DNA of 34,156 nt from NCBI GenBank assembly GCA_003662995.1, contig QMZC01000017.1:1-34156 (forward strand). The letters are read 5' to 3'. The number at the start of each line of letters is the position of its first letter. The stretch's first letter is position 1. The notes under the pieces were generated by a model that ran no database searches, had not been told where the DNA came from, and saw only the letters and a list, made by a program, of their open reading frames with translations. The DNA is from Archaeoglobales archaeon (GTDB taxonomy: Archaea > Halobacteriota > Archaeoglobi > Archaeoglobales > Archaeoglobaceae). Of the stretch, positions 8,509-17,877 are shown one piece after another. The translations under genes were made by a program, and so were the position numbers.

Positions 8509-9432
8509 ATGAAAGTGGAAGTTATAGGTGTTGTGGGTTTTGGACTTATGGGGACGCAAATAACACAGTTTTTTGCTCAGAGTGGTTATGAAGTTGTCGC
8601 AATAGATGTGAATCAAGATGCTTTGAAGAAAGGGATTGACACGATTGTTAGTGGGAGATTTGGGTTGAGGAGGCTTGTTGAAAGAGGAAAAATAACAGAG
8701 TCAGAAATAGAGGAAATTATAAAGAGGATTAGACTAACAACTGATTATTCTGAACTGAGAGATGCTGATGTTGTTATTGAAGCTGTTTTTGAAGACATGA
8801 ATCTCAAGAAAAAAGTACTCCAAAAAGTATCAGACATTGTGAGGGACGATACAATAGTAGGATCAAATACTTCTTCGATAAGCATAACAAAGCTCGCATC
8901 AGCAGTCAAAAATCCCGAAAGCTTCTTGGGAATACACTTCTTCAATCCAGCCCAGATTCAGAAGCTTGTTGAGCTTGTTAAAGGATTACTAACAATCGAT
9001 GTAGTTGTAAACAATGTAAGGAGTTGGTTAAGTGATGTTGGAAAAGTCTCAATTGTTGTTAAAGATTCGCCAGGTTTTGCAACTACCCGTTTGGGCTTGA
9101 CTCTTGGTAAGGAGGCGATGTTAATGGTTCAGGAAGGTGTTGCAACTCCACAGGACATAGACATCGGGATGATGCTCGGTTATGGTTTTACAATGGGGCC
9201 CCTTGAAACTGGAGATCTTGTAGGACTAGATACAAGACTGAGAATATACGAATCTATGTATGAAATGACTAAAGATCCCAAGTGGGCTCCGCCTCGCTTG
9301 CTTGTTCAGCTGGTAGATTCTGGATATCTTGGTGACCCAAGCGTGAAGCCAGAAAGTAGAGGAGGAATCTATGAATATTTCGGACAAGAAAGAGCTACAC
9401 AAGTTCTTAAAAAGTTAGGGTGGGGGAGATAA
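8509..9432 (+). CDS. 3-hydroxyacyl-CoA dehydrogenase
   Basis: This intact 307-residue enzyme oxidises 3-hydroxyacyl-CoA with NAD+. The Rossmann domain begins with GFGLMG (GxGxxG), followed by VVAIDVN (Asp that selects NAD). The sequence includes ADVVIEAVFEDMNLKK, SNTSSISI and the catalytic His in GIHFFNPAQ, paired with Glu in KLVELVKG. The C-terminal helical domain has DSPGFATTRLG and GFTMGPLETGDLVGLD. The start ATG lies one base after the hydratase stop with GGGGGAAG upstream, so the two are co-translated. It is the last clear gene of the first beta-oxidation operon. Confidence 0.95.
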   Translation: MKVEVIGVVGFGLMGTQITQFFAQSGYEVVAIDVNQDALKKGIDTIVSGRFGLRRLVERGKITESEIEEIIKRIRLTTDYSELRDADVVIEAVFEDMNLKKKVLQKVSDIVRDDTIVGSNTSSISITKLASAVKNPESFLGIHFFNPAQIQKLVELVKGLLTIDVVVNNVRSWLSDVGKVSIVVKDSPGFATTRLGLTLGKEAMLMVQEGVATPQDIDIGMMLGYGFTMGPLETGDLVGLDTRLRIYESMYEMTKDPKWAPPRLLVQLVDSGYLGDPSVKPESRGGIYEYFGQERATQVLKKLGWGR

Positions 9433-9493
9433 TATTTTATCATTTCCATATGCAATTCTAGCACTAACGTAATGCTTCCAATTATAGTGTAAT

Positions 9494-10381
9494 ATGGCTA
9501 AGATAAAACTTGAACTTACTCAACTTCAAAAGGATATACTGCATGCTTTAATAACTCTTCACAAAAAGAAGGGTGGATTGATAAAAGGAAAAGAAATAGC
9601 TGGATTTATTAACAGAAATCCCGGAGTTGTAAGGGACCAAATGCGAGTTTTGAAGGTGTCAGGAATAGTTAGAGCCATTCGTGGACCAAAGGGAGGATAT
9701 ACACCGACAACCAAGGCCTATAGATTATTATATACAACAAAGCCAAACGAATCAGTTAGAGTGCCAGTAATTGTCAATGAACAGATTATGGAGGATTTAA
9801 CAATAGAAGATATCAACTTGCCTTCGATAACGCATCTAGGGGTTTGCCAAGCGAGGATGAGAATTGCTGGGGATATCAAAAAGATATCTACTGGTGATAG
9901 GGTTGTTATTGGACCTACACCTGTCAGTGAACTAATAATTTATGGGGAGGTAACTGGTAGGGAGGATACAAGGAACGTATTAATTATTGATATCAAGAAT
10001 ATATTGGCTCTACCAAAGGACATAGTTGGAGAGTGTATGTCGTCTCCAATAATTACAGTTAATGTAAATAAAAAAGTTAGCGATGCTGCAAAAATTTTGG
10101 CGGAGAAAGGAATATACTGTGCACTAGTAAGAGACAGAAGCAAGTTTGTTGGCATTTTTACATTAGACCATGTTGCAAAAGCCATAGCAGAGAACAAGCT
10201 TGATAAATCAGTCAAAGAAGTTATGAGACCAAAAATCGTTGCAGTAGAAAAAGATACGCCCACCAGAGAAGCTTTAATGTTAATGAATCGTGAAAACGCT
10301 AGATTTCTTGTTGTTACTGACAGCAGTGAACCAGTTGGAGTTATAACTGACCAAGAGATACTGACTAAGTTGGTAGAGTAA
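9494..10381 (+). CDS. HTH regulator with tandem CBS domains
   Basis: In this 295-residue protein the N-terminal winged helix spans about residues 8-80 (LQKDILHALITLHKKKGGLIKGKEI is only partly conserved, then VVRDQMRVLKVSGIVRAIRGPKGG with a wing like Rrf2 proteins). A middle beta-rich linker of about 90 residues follows. Two C-terminal CBS motifs (about 175-235 and 238-295) come last: GECMSSPIITVNVNKKVSDA and KEVMRPKIVAVEKDTPT. CBS pairs usually bind adenine nucleotides, so it may sense energy charge or acyl-CoA-related ligands. It lies directly after the beta-oxidation operon on the same strand, so regulation of that operon is a reasonable guess. No lesion is seen. Confidence 0.85.
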   Translation: MAKIKLELTQLQKDILHALITLHKKKGGLIKGKEIAGFINRNPGVVRDQMRVLKVSGIVRAIRGPKGGYTPTTKAYRLLYTTKPNESVRVPVIVNEQIMEDLTIEDINLPSITHLGVCQARMRIAGDIKKISTGDRVVIGPTPVSELIIYGEVTGREDTRNVLIIDIKNILALPKDIVGECMSSPIITVNVNKKVSDAAKILAEKGIYCALVRDRSKFVGIFTLDHVAKAIAENKLDKSVKEVMRPKIVAVEKDTPTREALMLMNRENARFLVVTDSSEPVGVITDQEILTKLVE

Positions 10382-10429
10382 TAGGCTTTTCATGAGTCCT
10401 AATTAAGAGGATTATGGAGTTTAAAACTC

Positions 10430-11850
10430 GTAGATGGTTAGTAAGTATCCAATTTATCCTCTTCGTCAGAAACATACAGTCGAGATCCGCACAAATACTC
10501 ATAGGTAGCTGATCGAAGCCTGGAAGACTTTCTTCGATTGTCTAAAGCATCTTGACAACTACAAATTTCACATAAGAGGGTCTAGCTTTTCAGACAGGAA
10601 GAAGTCAAATCATACAGTTGGTTTACGACAAGATGCGATTTAAAGTGTTCGGGGAGAAGTAAGGCTTTCAATTCCAAAGCAGCTGAGAGAGTACCTGAAA
10701 AAGGAGTATGGTTATGACAAGAGGTACCTGTGGGTGGACACTAGTATCGACTTAGCTCAGTATGATGTTAAAGAATGTTCAGATAACTCCTTTGAAGTAT
10801 CAGGCAAAATATTCTAGCATATAGAGATTGTTTACGCTCTAAAGCTAGAACATCCAGAATCAGAGGTAGAGAATGAGAAGGAAAGACTCACTAGCATAGA
10901 CTTCAACAAAGAGAAAGTAGAGAAAATAAATGAGACCAAAAGTAATCTTGACGATAACCCTGAAGAGTTGTTAGAGAAAATAAAAAAAGCAGAAACCCAA
11001 AACTGATAACAACTACGCCATCCAGAACATTTTAAGGCAGATTGAGAAGGGCTTCAGGAACTACTTTAGCAGCTTTTAACAAATAGTTCAACAAGCTTAA
11101 ATCCAAATTACAATCAGAGGCTGACATCCTGAGAAACAAGATTGATATTCTGAAGAACAAAGATGAGGACGTTTCAGAGCTCGAAGAAGAGAAAAGACAG
11201 GTCAGGGAGAAAATAAGGCAACTATGCACACAGAAAGAAGTGAATCGATACTCAATTCCACAGGCAGACGAAGTACTTTTCTCTTTACTTCTACATCACA
11301 GGTCACAGCACAGTCATCATTGGAAAAGGAGCTTTAGAATGCAAACAGAACTGCAATCTAAGCTCCAAAGTAGCAGAAAGGTTCGTTCAAATACCGTCCA
11401 GGAGTTTAATCGATAAGCTTGAATACAAACTTGCATCGCTGGGCATTCAGCTAATAGAGGGTGATGAGGAATACACTTCTCAGGCTATCTGCATAAATGA
11501 TGACATCGTTGAAATCCACAAGAAATTAGAGATAAGAGAATACGATTTCAAACTTGCGGGAGAGAGGGATGAGAAGAAGAGAGGGTTATACAAAGACATA
11601 ATTGTAGTTGACAGTAAGAAGAAAGAAATCGTTTACAATGCAGACAGCAGCGATAGCTTTAACATTTATGAGAGTGAGAACAAAGCTCCCGAGACTGACT
11701 AAATTTTTGCAATTGACATACATGTAAAGAATAGAAAAAGGCATTTGTACCAGAGGTTATTAAAGAAAAAGCAGTCTCTGCAATTTGCAATAACAAGTAA
11801 GATGGAAGCAAAATATCAGCTTTTAGTATAAGAGCTTCACTTGATATCGA
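10430..11850 (+). pseudogene. Decayed TnpB-like (IS200/IS605 OrfB) gene
   Basis: No intact gene lies in this 1.5-kb stretch, but scattered plus-strand frames read as a TnpB-type RNA-guided nuclease. From about 11300: HSTVIIGKGALECKQNCNLS, then RFVQIPSRSLIDKLEYKLAS and GIQLIEGDEEYTSQA, then KRGLYKDIIVV and NADSSDSFNI. These match the family's order VIGKN...WKQ..N, NFVQIP..KLI..L.YK, GI...E.YTS+, +RGLY and NAD.NGA.NI. Upstream frames (10640-11000, 11000-11240) look like degraded N-terminal and helical parts. Many stops and frameshifts interrupt it. No TnpA partner was recognised. Confidence 0.6.
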
Positions 11851-11948
11851 GGAATGGTTTGGTGACCGGATATAACCCTAAAAAATTTAGCTGCTCTCCT
11901 AACTGATTAAATTTGATTGCAAGCTGGAATTTTGCCCCTCGTAATATC

Positions 11949-12744
11949 CTATCTTATCCCCCAGAATCTTCTTGGAGTGAATTTTTTCTTATCCAAAAAC
12001 TCCTCGCTCCTCTCCCTGAATTCCTCGGAAGCCCAGACCATTGCTGTAATATCCCTTGAAATTTGCAAATTAAGCGTTGCCAAATCTGTCCAGAACTTGA
12101 ATGCTGATTTGACAACTCTGAATGCCTGTGGGCTTAGGGTATCTAGTATCTGAATCACAAGATTTCTTGCCTCTTCTTCGACATTCTCATCCTTAACAAC
12201 TCTGTTTATCAACCCCATTTGATAAGCTTCATCAGCAGACAGAATTCTTGCCGTAAAGAGTAATTCTCTTGCTCTTTTCTCCCCAACAATCAAAGGAAGC
12301 AACTGAACTCCCAAACCAAGAGCTGTTGAGCCAACTCTTAGCTCTGGTTGACCAAATCTTGCAGATTCTCCGGCCACAACTAGGTCACAGGCCATTGCCA
12401 TCTCGTTCCCCCCCAACGCATACACCTCTGACAACCGCAACAGTTGGCTTAGATGTACTTCTCAGCAAGTCAATAATTGTGTAATACTTGGAAAACCACT
12501 TAACGCCCTCCTCAAAGCTTAAATTCATCAGTTCACTGAGGTCAGCTCCGGCACAGAATACTCTTTCGGTTCCTGTTATTAAAATGGCTTGGATCTCATT
12601 ATCTCTGTCAGCTTCGACAAGTACACTCTCTAGCTCGTCCATGTACGCGTGGTTTAAAACATTCAGTTTCTCAGGGTTTTGGAGTCTAATCCAAGCAATT
12701 CTCTTATCTTTCGGGTCGATTTCAAGGTTAACAAGACCTGTCAT
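11949..12744 (-). pseudogene. Enoyl-CoA hydratase/isomerase family, frameshifted in a G run
   Basis: The first frame starts at ATG 12744 (MTGLVNLEIDPKDKRIAWI) with LQNPEKLNVLNHAYMDELE and VFCAGADLSELM, ending in VRGVCVGGERDGNGL. The continuation in another frame has GGNEMAMACDLVVAGESARFG, QPELRVGSTALGLGVQLLP and the C-terminal helices to 11949. The join is a run of seven G (minus strand, about 12408-12414), where related proteins carry three glycines (GGG-N/C-E). Six or nine G would restore the frame. Combined length is about 265 residues, normal for crotonases. The gene stands alone, opposite in direction to the other catabolic genes, next to an IS6 relic. Confidence 0.82.
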
Positions 12745-12793
12745 AAGTTCAATTATTATGGTAAATTTATTAAATTTACGGCGATTAGGCACA

Positions 12794-13471
12794 GACCTGT
12801 CCACATTAGCATAAAACTATAAATACTTAAAATTATGCATTATTATGCTAAAAGTAAAGGAAATTGTAGAAGAATTAAAAGCCTTCGAAAGAAACAAAGT
12901 ACCTTTGGAAATCAAAATACTTGGTATAGCAACTACATAAACCGCCATTGGTAAGAAGAACTGCCAGAATTCTGTCAGAGCTTCATCCAGTCTCTAAAAC
13001 ATCGTTGGAAGGATAAAGAAATTTGAAGAGAAGCTACCAGTTACAACAGAGAAAAAACAAAGAAATCTGATTGCTTTAGATGAAACAGTTGTTAAGGCAA
13101 GGAAAAAGAAGTACTATGTTTATTCAGCGGTTGATGTGGAAAGGAATGAGCTAATTCTTATGAGAGTTTATACAACAAGGAATTACCTAACTACAAGATC
13201 CTTCATCAAAGAAGTCTTAAATTACTGCGAAAATTTGTCGTTGATAAAGCTCATTGGCTTAAAAGAGCTTTAGAAAGTCTGGAATTGGAATTTGAACATC
13301 AGACCTTTCAGGAAGAGAAGTCTGGTTGAATCCGTGTTTTCCTCTTTTAAACAGAGAATAAAACTGTTCTTCTGCTCTATTGCTGCTAAAAATCCTGTTA
13401 GATGTTGGAATCTATCCTGTAAGCTGTTCATGCTGTATCACAACTATCTGAGGTGGTTAAGTTGACAGGGC
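12794..13471 (+). mobile_element. Decayed IS6-like element
   Basis: The end-like sequences GACCTGTCCAC (12794-12804) and, on the other strand, GCCCTGTCAAC (13471-13461) match at 9 of 11 bases and resemble the ends of the intact element at 3565-4253. No direct repeat of the flanks remains, which suggests deletion or recombination after insertion. The element separates the hydratase gene from a TRAP-permease fragment whose left part is missing. Confidence 0.55.
12845..13465 (+). pseudogene. IS6-family transposase relic
   Basis: Successive plus-strand frames give the parts of an IS6 transposase: a start-like MLKVKEIVEELKAFERNK, then VRRTARILSELHPVSKTS, then RNLIALDETVVKARKKKYYV (first Asp). FIKEVLNYCEN follows, then SLVESVFSSFKQRIKLFF (catalytic Glu region) and the C-terminal LYHNYLRWLS just before the right end. 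At least three frameshifts or stops interrupt it, and the second Asp region is degraded. It is a different, more decayed member than the transposase at 3577-4209. Confidence 0.75.
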
Positions 13472-13474
13472 TCA

Positions 13475-13869
13475 GAAATGATACGAAGCGGCTATAAACC
13501 TAACGTCGCTGGACTGATAGCAGCAGTCACCGGTACCGCAGCCAACTTATGCCGCCTGTTCTAGGTGTCGCAGCATTCGTTGTGGCACAACTAATGAATG
13601 TCCACTACACACATGTCGCAAAAATGGCGCTGCTACCAGCTATACTTTTCTACATTTCCTTCTTCATAATCACACACTTAGAAGCGGTGAAGCACAACGT
13701 TGGAAGAATTGAGCGGGAGATACCGCCCCTACTTACCGTACTTAAGGAAGGGTTCTACATCTTTTTAATATCGATATGTGTCTTGATATACTTTCTCGTG
13801 CAGTTCTATCCCGCAGGTCTTTTGGCTCTTTATGCAAGCAGAATTGCAATTGCTATATGCCTTCTTTAG
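13475..13869 (+). pseudogene. TRAP transporter fused permease (DctQM/TAXI type), fragment
   Basis: The first frame gives EMIRSGYKPNVAGLIAAVTGTAANL, part of a well-conserved TRAP large-subunit region, but it is written here only as a match and is broken after AANL. The second frame continues from ATG 13549 with MPPVLGVAAFVVAQL, then hydrophobic segments LPAILFYISFFIITHLEAV and FYIFLISICVLIYFLVQFY. One missing base at the join breaks it. In the family the junction reads GG/AN-LMPPVMGAAAF, so the shift is clear. Only about 130 of more than 600 residues remain; the 5' part is lost at the IS6 relic and the 3' end stops early. It once imported organic acids. Confidence 0.65.
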
Positions 13870-13884
13870 AAATTTTTTGAGTCA

Positions 13885-15285
13885 TCAATTTTCGATTAGT
13901 CTTCCCACTTCGGCAAGCTTCTTGGCAACATCATCTAAACCAAGCATCTCCAAGGTCTCTCTAGTTTGCCATCCAGTCTCTTTGTCCCATCCCTGAAGTT
14001 CGTAAAATTTATCGAGCATCGCATTATACATCTCGTAGTCTAATTTCTCACCCCTATGAGGTCCTGAAAGAATCGGATCTTCGAAAAATCGTGGATGTGG
14101 CAGATCATCTTTCCTAGTAAAACCCGTATGGATTGTGTTAAATGCTTTTTCTAGGTTATAAGCGCACCTTCCGAGGAGCATTAGCTCCTTTTCTGTGACT
14201 TCTATCCCCAGTCCATATCTAACAAGTTCTGCGTAATCTGACGGTTCTAGGGCATACACTCCAGACCATGTACCAACGTACACACATATACCGAGCATAT
14301 CTTCTATCTCTTTCGTTCTAAGTTGCCAGTAAACTATGGGTGGCTGATCCTCGTACTTATACACATTCCACGTCCTATTTTTTGGACCAAAGGCTATCGG
14401 AACATTTACACTACCTCTCATATGTCTCCCTGCTACTGGAGAGGTGCTGCAGCCCAGAGCCCAACCTTTTGCTAGTCTATACGGATCTACCGTTTCTTGT
14501 CCCTTTTGGTGTATGGCATATTTTTCTGAGTTTTTCCCTAGCTTTTTAGCAGCTTCCACTACACCATCAGCAAGAAAATCTCCAAATCCGTCTCTATAGG
14601 CGAGCTTCTCCTGTAACTTGAGCATTGCATCTGCGTTTCCCCAATTTAATTCAAGTCCGTCGGTGTCTTCCTTGGTTAGTAATCCCCTTTCGTAACACTC
14701 GTATGCCCAAGCCATGACCACGGAGGAATTATCGCCATCAAGTCCAAGCTGGTTTGCTCTCAGGTGAAATCTTAAGGAAGCATCTGGTTCATCTACATCC
14801 ATTTTTCCAGACCATAAAACTGAGTTAATCCAGTATCCAGCTCCTTTGGTTCCCGCATATTTCCCTTCAGTGATCTCAGAGTAAGGTGTACATCCAACAG
14901 GACAGTTGTAACATGCCAGTATTTTTTTAAAATATCTTGGTACTCCTACGTCTAAACCCATAATTTTTTTCTTCTTTCCCGTGGCCAATGTATATCTAAG
15001 GCATTTTTTGTTGTATGCATGATTTCCCAGAGCTCGTCATTTCTCTTTTCATCCGTGTATATCATACCTGCTAATGTTCTTCTTCTGAATGTCTTTGCAG
15101 TAGGTCTTTTCATTATCTTTTGAAATGCTTTGTAGGCCACCTCCATAAATCTCTCTGGATCTGCCACCTTTACGGATCCCGTCCCAAGAACACAAAGTGC
15201 CTTGAGTTTTTTATCCCCCATTATACATCCTACACCAGAGCCTCCTGCAGACCTAGCACAATCAGCTATGATATTTGATCCACGA
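13885..15285 (-). pseudogene. Aldehyde:ferredoxin oxidoreductase family, 5'-truncated and frameshifted
   Basis: This tungsten-pterin enzyme family oxidises aldehydes to acids with ferredoxin. Coding similarity begins abruptly near 15285 with VRGSNIIADCARSAGGSGVG and MGDKKLKAL, the end of the pterin-binding N-terminal domain; roughly the first 150-190 residues are absent. The frame shifts near 14960-14990 (NALDIHW / MGLDVGVPRYFKK). The rest carries the Fe-S ligand motif CYNCPVGC and a complete C-terminal domain, with LGICVYVGTW holding the last Cys. The gene abuts, head to head, an FAD oxidase that has also lost its 5' end. With no start, promoter or N-terminal domain it cannot be functional. 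Confidence 0.85.
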
Positions 15286-16462
15286 ACCAGGAACAGTTGG
15301 TGCGGGAATAGCCAACAACTCTGTTGGTGGTGGCGGAGAGCCGATGTTCCACAACCCTGGTGAGCATGTAGTGGGTATGGAAGTAGTTTTGCCGACAGGT
15401 GAAGTTGTAACGCTTGGTTCTCCAGGGTATAACAAATATTCCAAGCATTGGTTTGGTGGTAGATATTTAGCCGGTCCTGATTTAGCGGGACTGTTCATAG
15501 GTGATCCCGGATTTCTTGGCATAAAAACGAAGATTGCCCTGAGAATCTTTCCGCTACCGAAAGCAATGATAGCAAAAACTGTTCTCGTTCCTGGAAAGGC
15601 TCCTGGAACTGTAGATGACTACTTGGCATCTACTGAGAATTACATCAAAATTAGCCTAGAACTTGAAAAAGATGGTGACTTTGGATTAAGTCATGGAGCG
15701 TTCGCCATGGCATACTTCGACCAGCTCTACGTCTCTTATGTTGGAGCCACTGAAATCTTCGAACCCTTCTCCAGAATATGGGATCCAATGGAAGGTGAGC
15801 CATGGACAGAGGGTATGTTCTGCTACATTATTGCAGGTGATTCTGAGGAAGAGGCTTTAAACAGGGTTCGCAGAATAGACAAAGTCTGCGAAAAATACGG
15901 ATGCAGAGAGTTTGGAGAAAAAATTGAGGACGGTAACTTCGCTAGGTGGCTACTTGAGAAGAATGGAGACGTCCTATATGCGCACCCGCTATGGATGTCA
16001 GCTGGTGCCTCTCCAACAAGAGGAGCGCAGTGGTACATCTACGATATGGCTTGGGTGAATGTCATTCCTGCTTTGAGAGCAATAGTAAAACATTGCCTAG
16101 ATAACCGCGAGCTTTATACAAGGGCTAGAGCAACCGCTCCAAGTTGGGTTCTTGCTCCTGTTGGAGGTGGAGTGAAGCTAGCAGAGGCTACACACATGAG
16201 ACAAGAGGAGATACCACGATTGGAGGAAGCAGTCAAGGCACAGAGGCGTATCTGGGATGATAAACATAGAATATATCTGGAACACGGAGGCGTTCCAATC
16301 TGGAAGGGAGTATTGTACACTTTAAAAATGGTTAAGTGGGGAATCTTTGATGAGAGTTATCTCAATCTATTGAGAAAAATAAAGGAGAGTCTGGACCCCA
16401 ATGGAATACTTAGTCCTGGCCAATTTGGATATGGAATACCTGAAGATTTGGAGGTATGGTAA
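15275..16462 (+). pseudogene. FAD-linked oxidase (D-lactate dehydrogenase / VAO-type), 5'-truncated
   Basis: The frame is open for 395 residues, but family similarity starts inside the FAD-binding domain at GTVGAGIANNSVGGGG. The N-terminal PP-loop part (about 100-150 residues) is missing, and the apparent TTG start lies in aldehyde-oxidoreductase sequence. It includes EHVVGMEVVLPTGEVV, GPDLAGLFIGDPGFLGI and a long C-terminal catalytic domain ending LDPNGILSPGQFGYG, typical of the FAD-oxidase C-terminal domain. Such enzymes oxidise hydroxyacids or aryl alcohols and often pass electrons to an HdrD/GlpC-like Fe-S partner, which is the next gene. Loss of the FAD pyrophosphate loop should abolish activity. 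Confidence 0.82.
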
Positions 16463-16475
16463 AGGGAGGTGATTG

Positions 16476-17877
16476 ATGTGGGATGTCGAGAAATGGAGGA
16501 AAGAAGAGTATACTTGACAAAGTTTAAATTTATAGAAGACTTAGATCCCCGCTCATATCTGCACTGCATGCAATGTGGCTTCTGCACAGAAGGATTTGCC
16601 ATGAGTATGCCGACAGTTAAAACTTCAACAGTAAGTTGTCCACTTGAAGGAGTGGAAGCCATCCCAGGGTTTGAGCCTGTATGTCCAGGGGAAAGATGCA
16701 AATTATAAGGGCACTTTTAGAAGGTAGGATAGAGCCCAGCAAAGAGCTCATGGAAGATATAACGCTTTGTACATTCTGTGGTTTGTGTAGACAAATATGC
16801 CACAATGGAAACGACCCGAATGTTAGCCTTCCAATAAGTAGAGTTACAGATCAAGAGTTAGTGTTTGAAGCGTTAAGGGCAGACCTTATAAGGCTGGGAA
16901 TTGATCCTATCCCGAAGCATCAAGATATGTTAAACTCCCTAAGAGTGAACCGTGTTAAAGATGCGTGGAATCCGTGGGCCACCAACCCATTTGGTGAAAA
17001 GAAGGAGGACAGGGACAAGTGGACGCAGCATTTAGACTTTAAGATGAAAGATCTGAGGGAAGATGTGGAGGCAGAATATCTGCTCCATATAGGATGTACA
17101 GCTTCTTATTTACATCCAGATGTTGCTGTGGCAGCGGCCAAACTCCTTCATGCAGCAGGCGTTGATTTTGGATATTTGTACAGTGATGAACCTTGCTGCG
17201 GATGGCCTGCTAAGAAGATTGGAGATTGGCTTATGTATAAGGAGGAATTTGCAGAACCAAACATAGAACTCTTCAATCGGTTATATGAGGAGAAGGGGGT
17301 AGAAAAGATAGTTGCAGTTTGCTCTGGTTGCACGAAAATGTTTTACCAAGAGTATTATGATGATAGATTTTACAGCTTCTTTGGTTTCGAGAAATTAAAA
17401 CCGGATGTCTTACATCTTCCTGAGCTAATTCTTGACCTAATCGAAGAGGAGGCCCTACAATTTCCAGAAAATGGTACGAAGTACAAAATTACATACCATG
17501 ATCCATGTCGTACGGGTAGAAGGCTCGGACTAATCGAGACACCCAGAAAAATCATAGAAAAAGTCCCGCAGTTAGAACTGGTTGAAATGAAAAACAACCG
17601 AGAATTTTCACGTTGTTGTGGAGTTGGTGGTGTAGTTAAAGATGGACACCCTGAAGTAGGGCTTCAAATTGGCATGAAAAGAGTTGAGGAAGCAGAAGAA
17701 ACAGGGGCGGAGTATCTTGTATCGGTGTGTCCAGAATGTAAAAGGGGTCTAGCAGAGTCGGCAGATGCCATGAAATCCAAATTTGCTGAAGAAGCTGATG
17801 ACAGGTTCCTGAAGACATATTACAAAGGAAAGGTGAGAGATTTGAGCGAAATGTTGTGTGCAATTTTAGGTGTGTAA
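16476..17877 (+). pseudogene. HdrD/GlpC-like Fe-S oxidoreductase, probably two frameshifts
   Basis: The protein has two N-terminal [4Fe-4S] motifs (HCMQCGFC... and CTFCGLCRQICH) and two C-terminal CCG domains. The first has GCTASYLHP, DEPCCGWP and SGCTKMFY; the second has DPCRTGRRL, RCCGVGG and CPECKRGL. Such subunits carry electrons between flavin dehydrogenases and quinone or heterodisulfide. A clear shift lies at about 16681-16700, where VCPGERCKL* must join SRGKMQIIRALLEG. A second is likely near 16510: the ATG at 16476, ideally spaced from GGGAGGTGAT, gives MWDVEKWRKEEYT then a stop, while LTKFKFIEDLDPRSYLH follows in another frame. The 398-codon second frame could start at 16681, but it lacks the first cluster. 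Confidence 0.82.

Noticed and set aside
11917-12153. Plus-strand frames opposite the second hydratase
   Set aside because: They are mirror frames of a gene whose minus-strand translation clearly matches the crotonase fold.
15262-15522. Minus-strand frames of 86 and 60 codons opposite the FAD oxidase start
   Set aside because: Proline-rich shadow frames; the plus strand holds the conserved GAGIANNS and EHVVGMEVVLPTG motifs.
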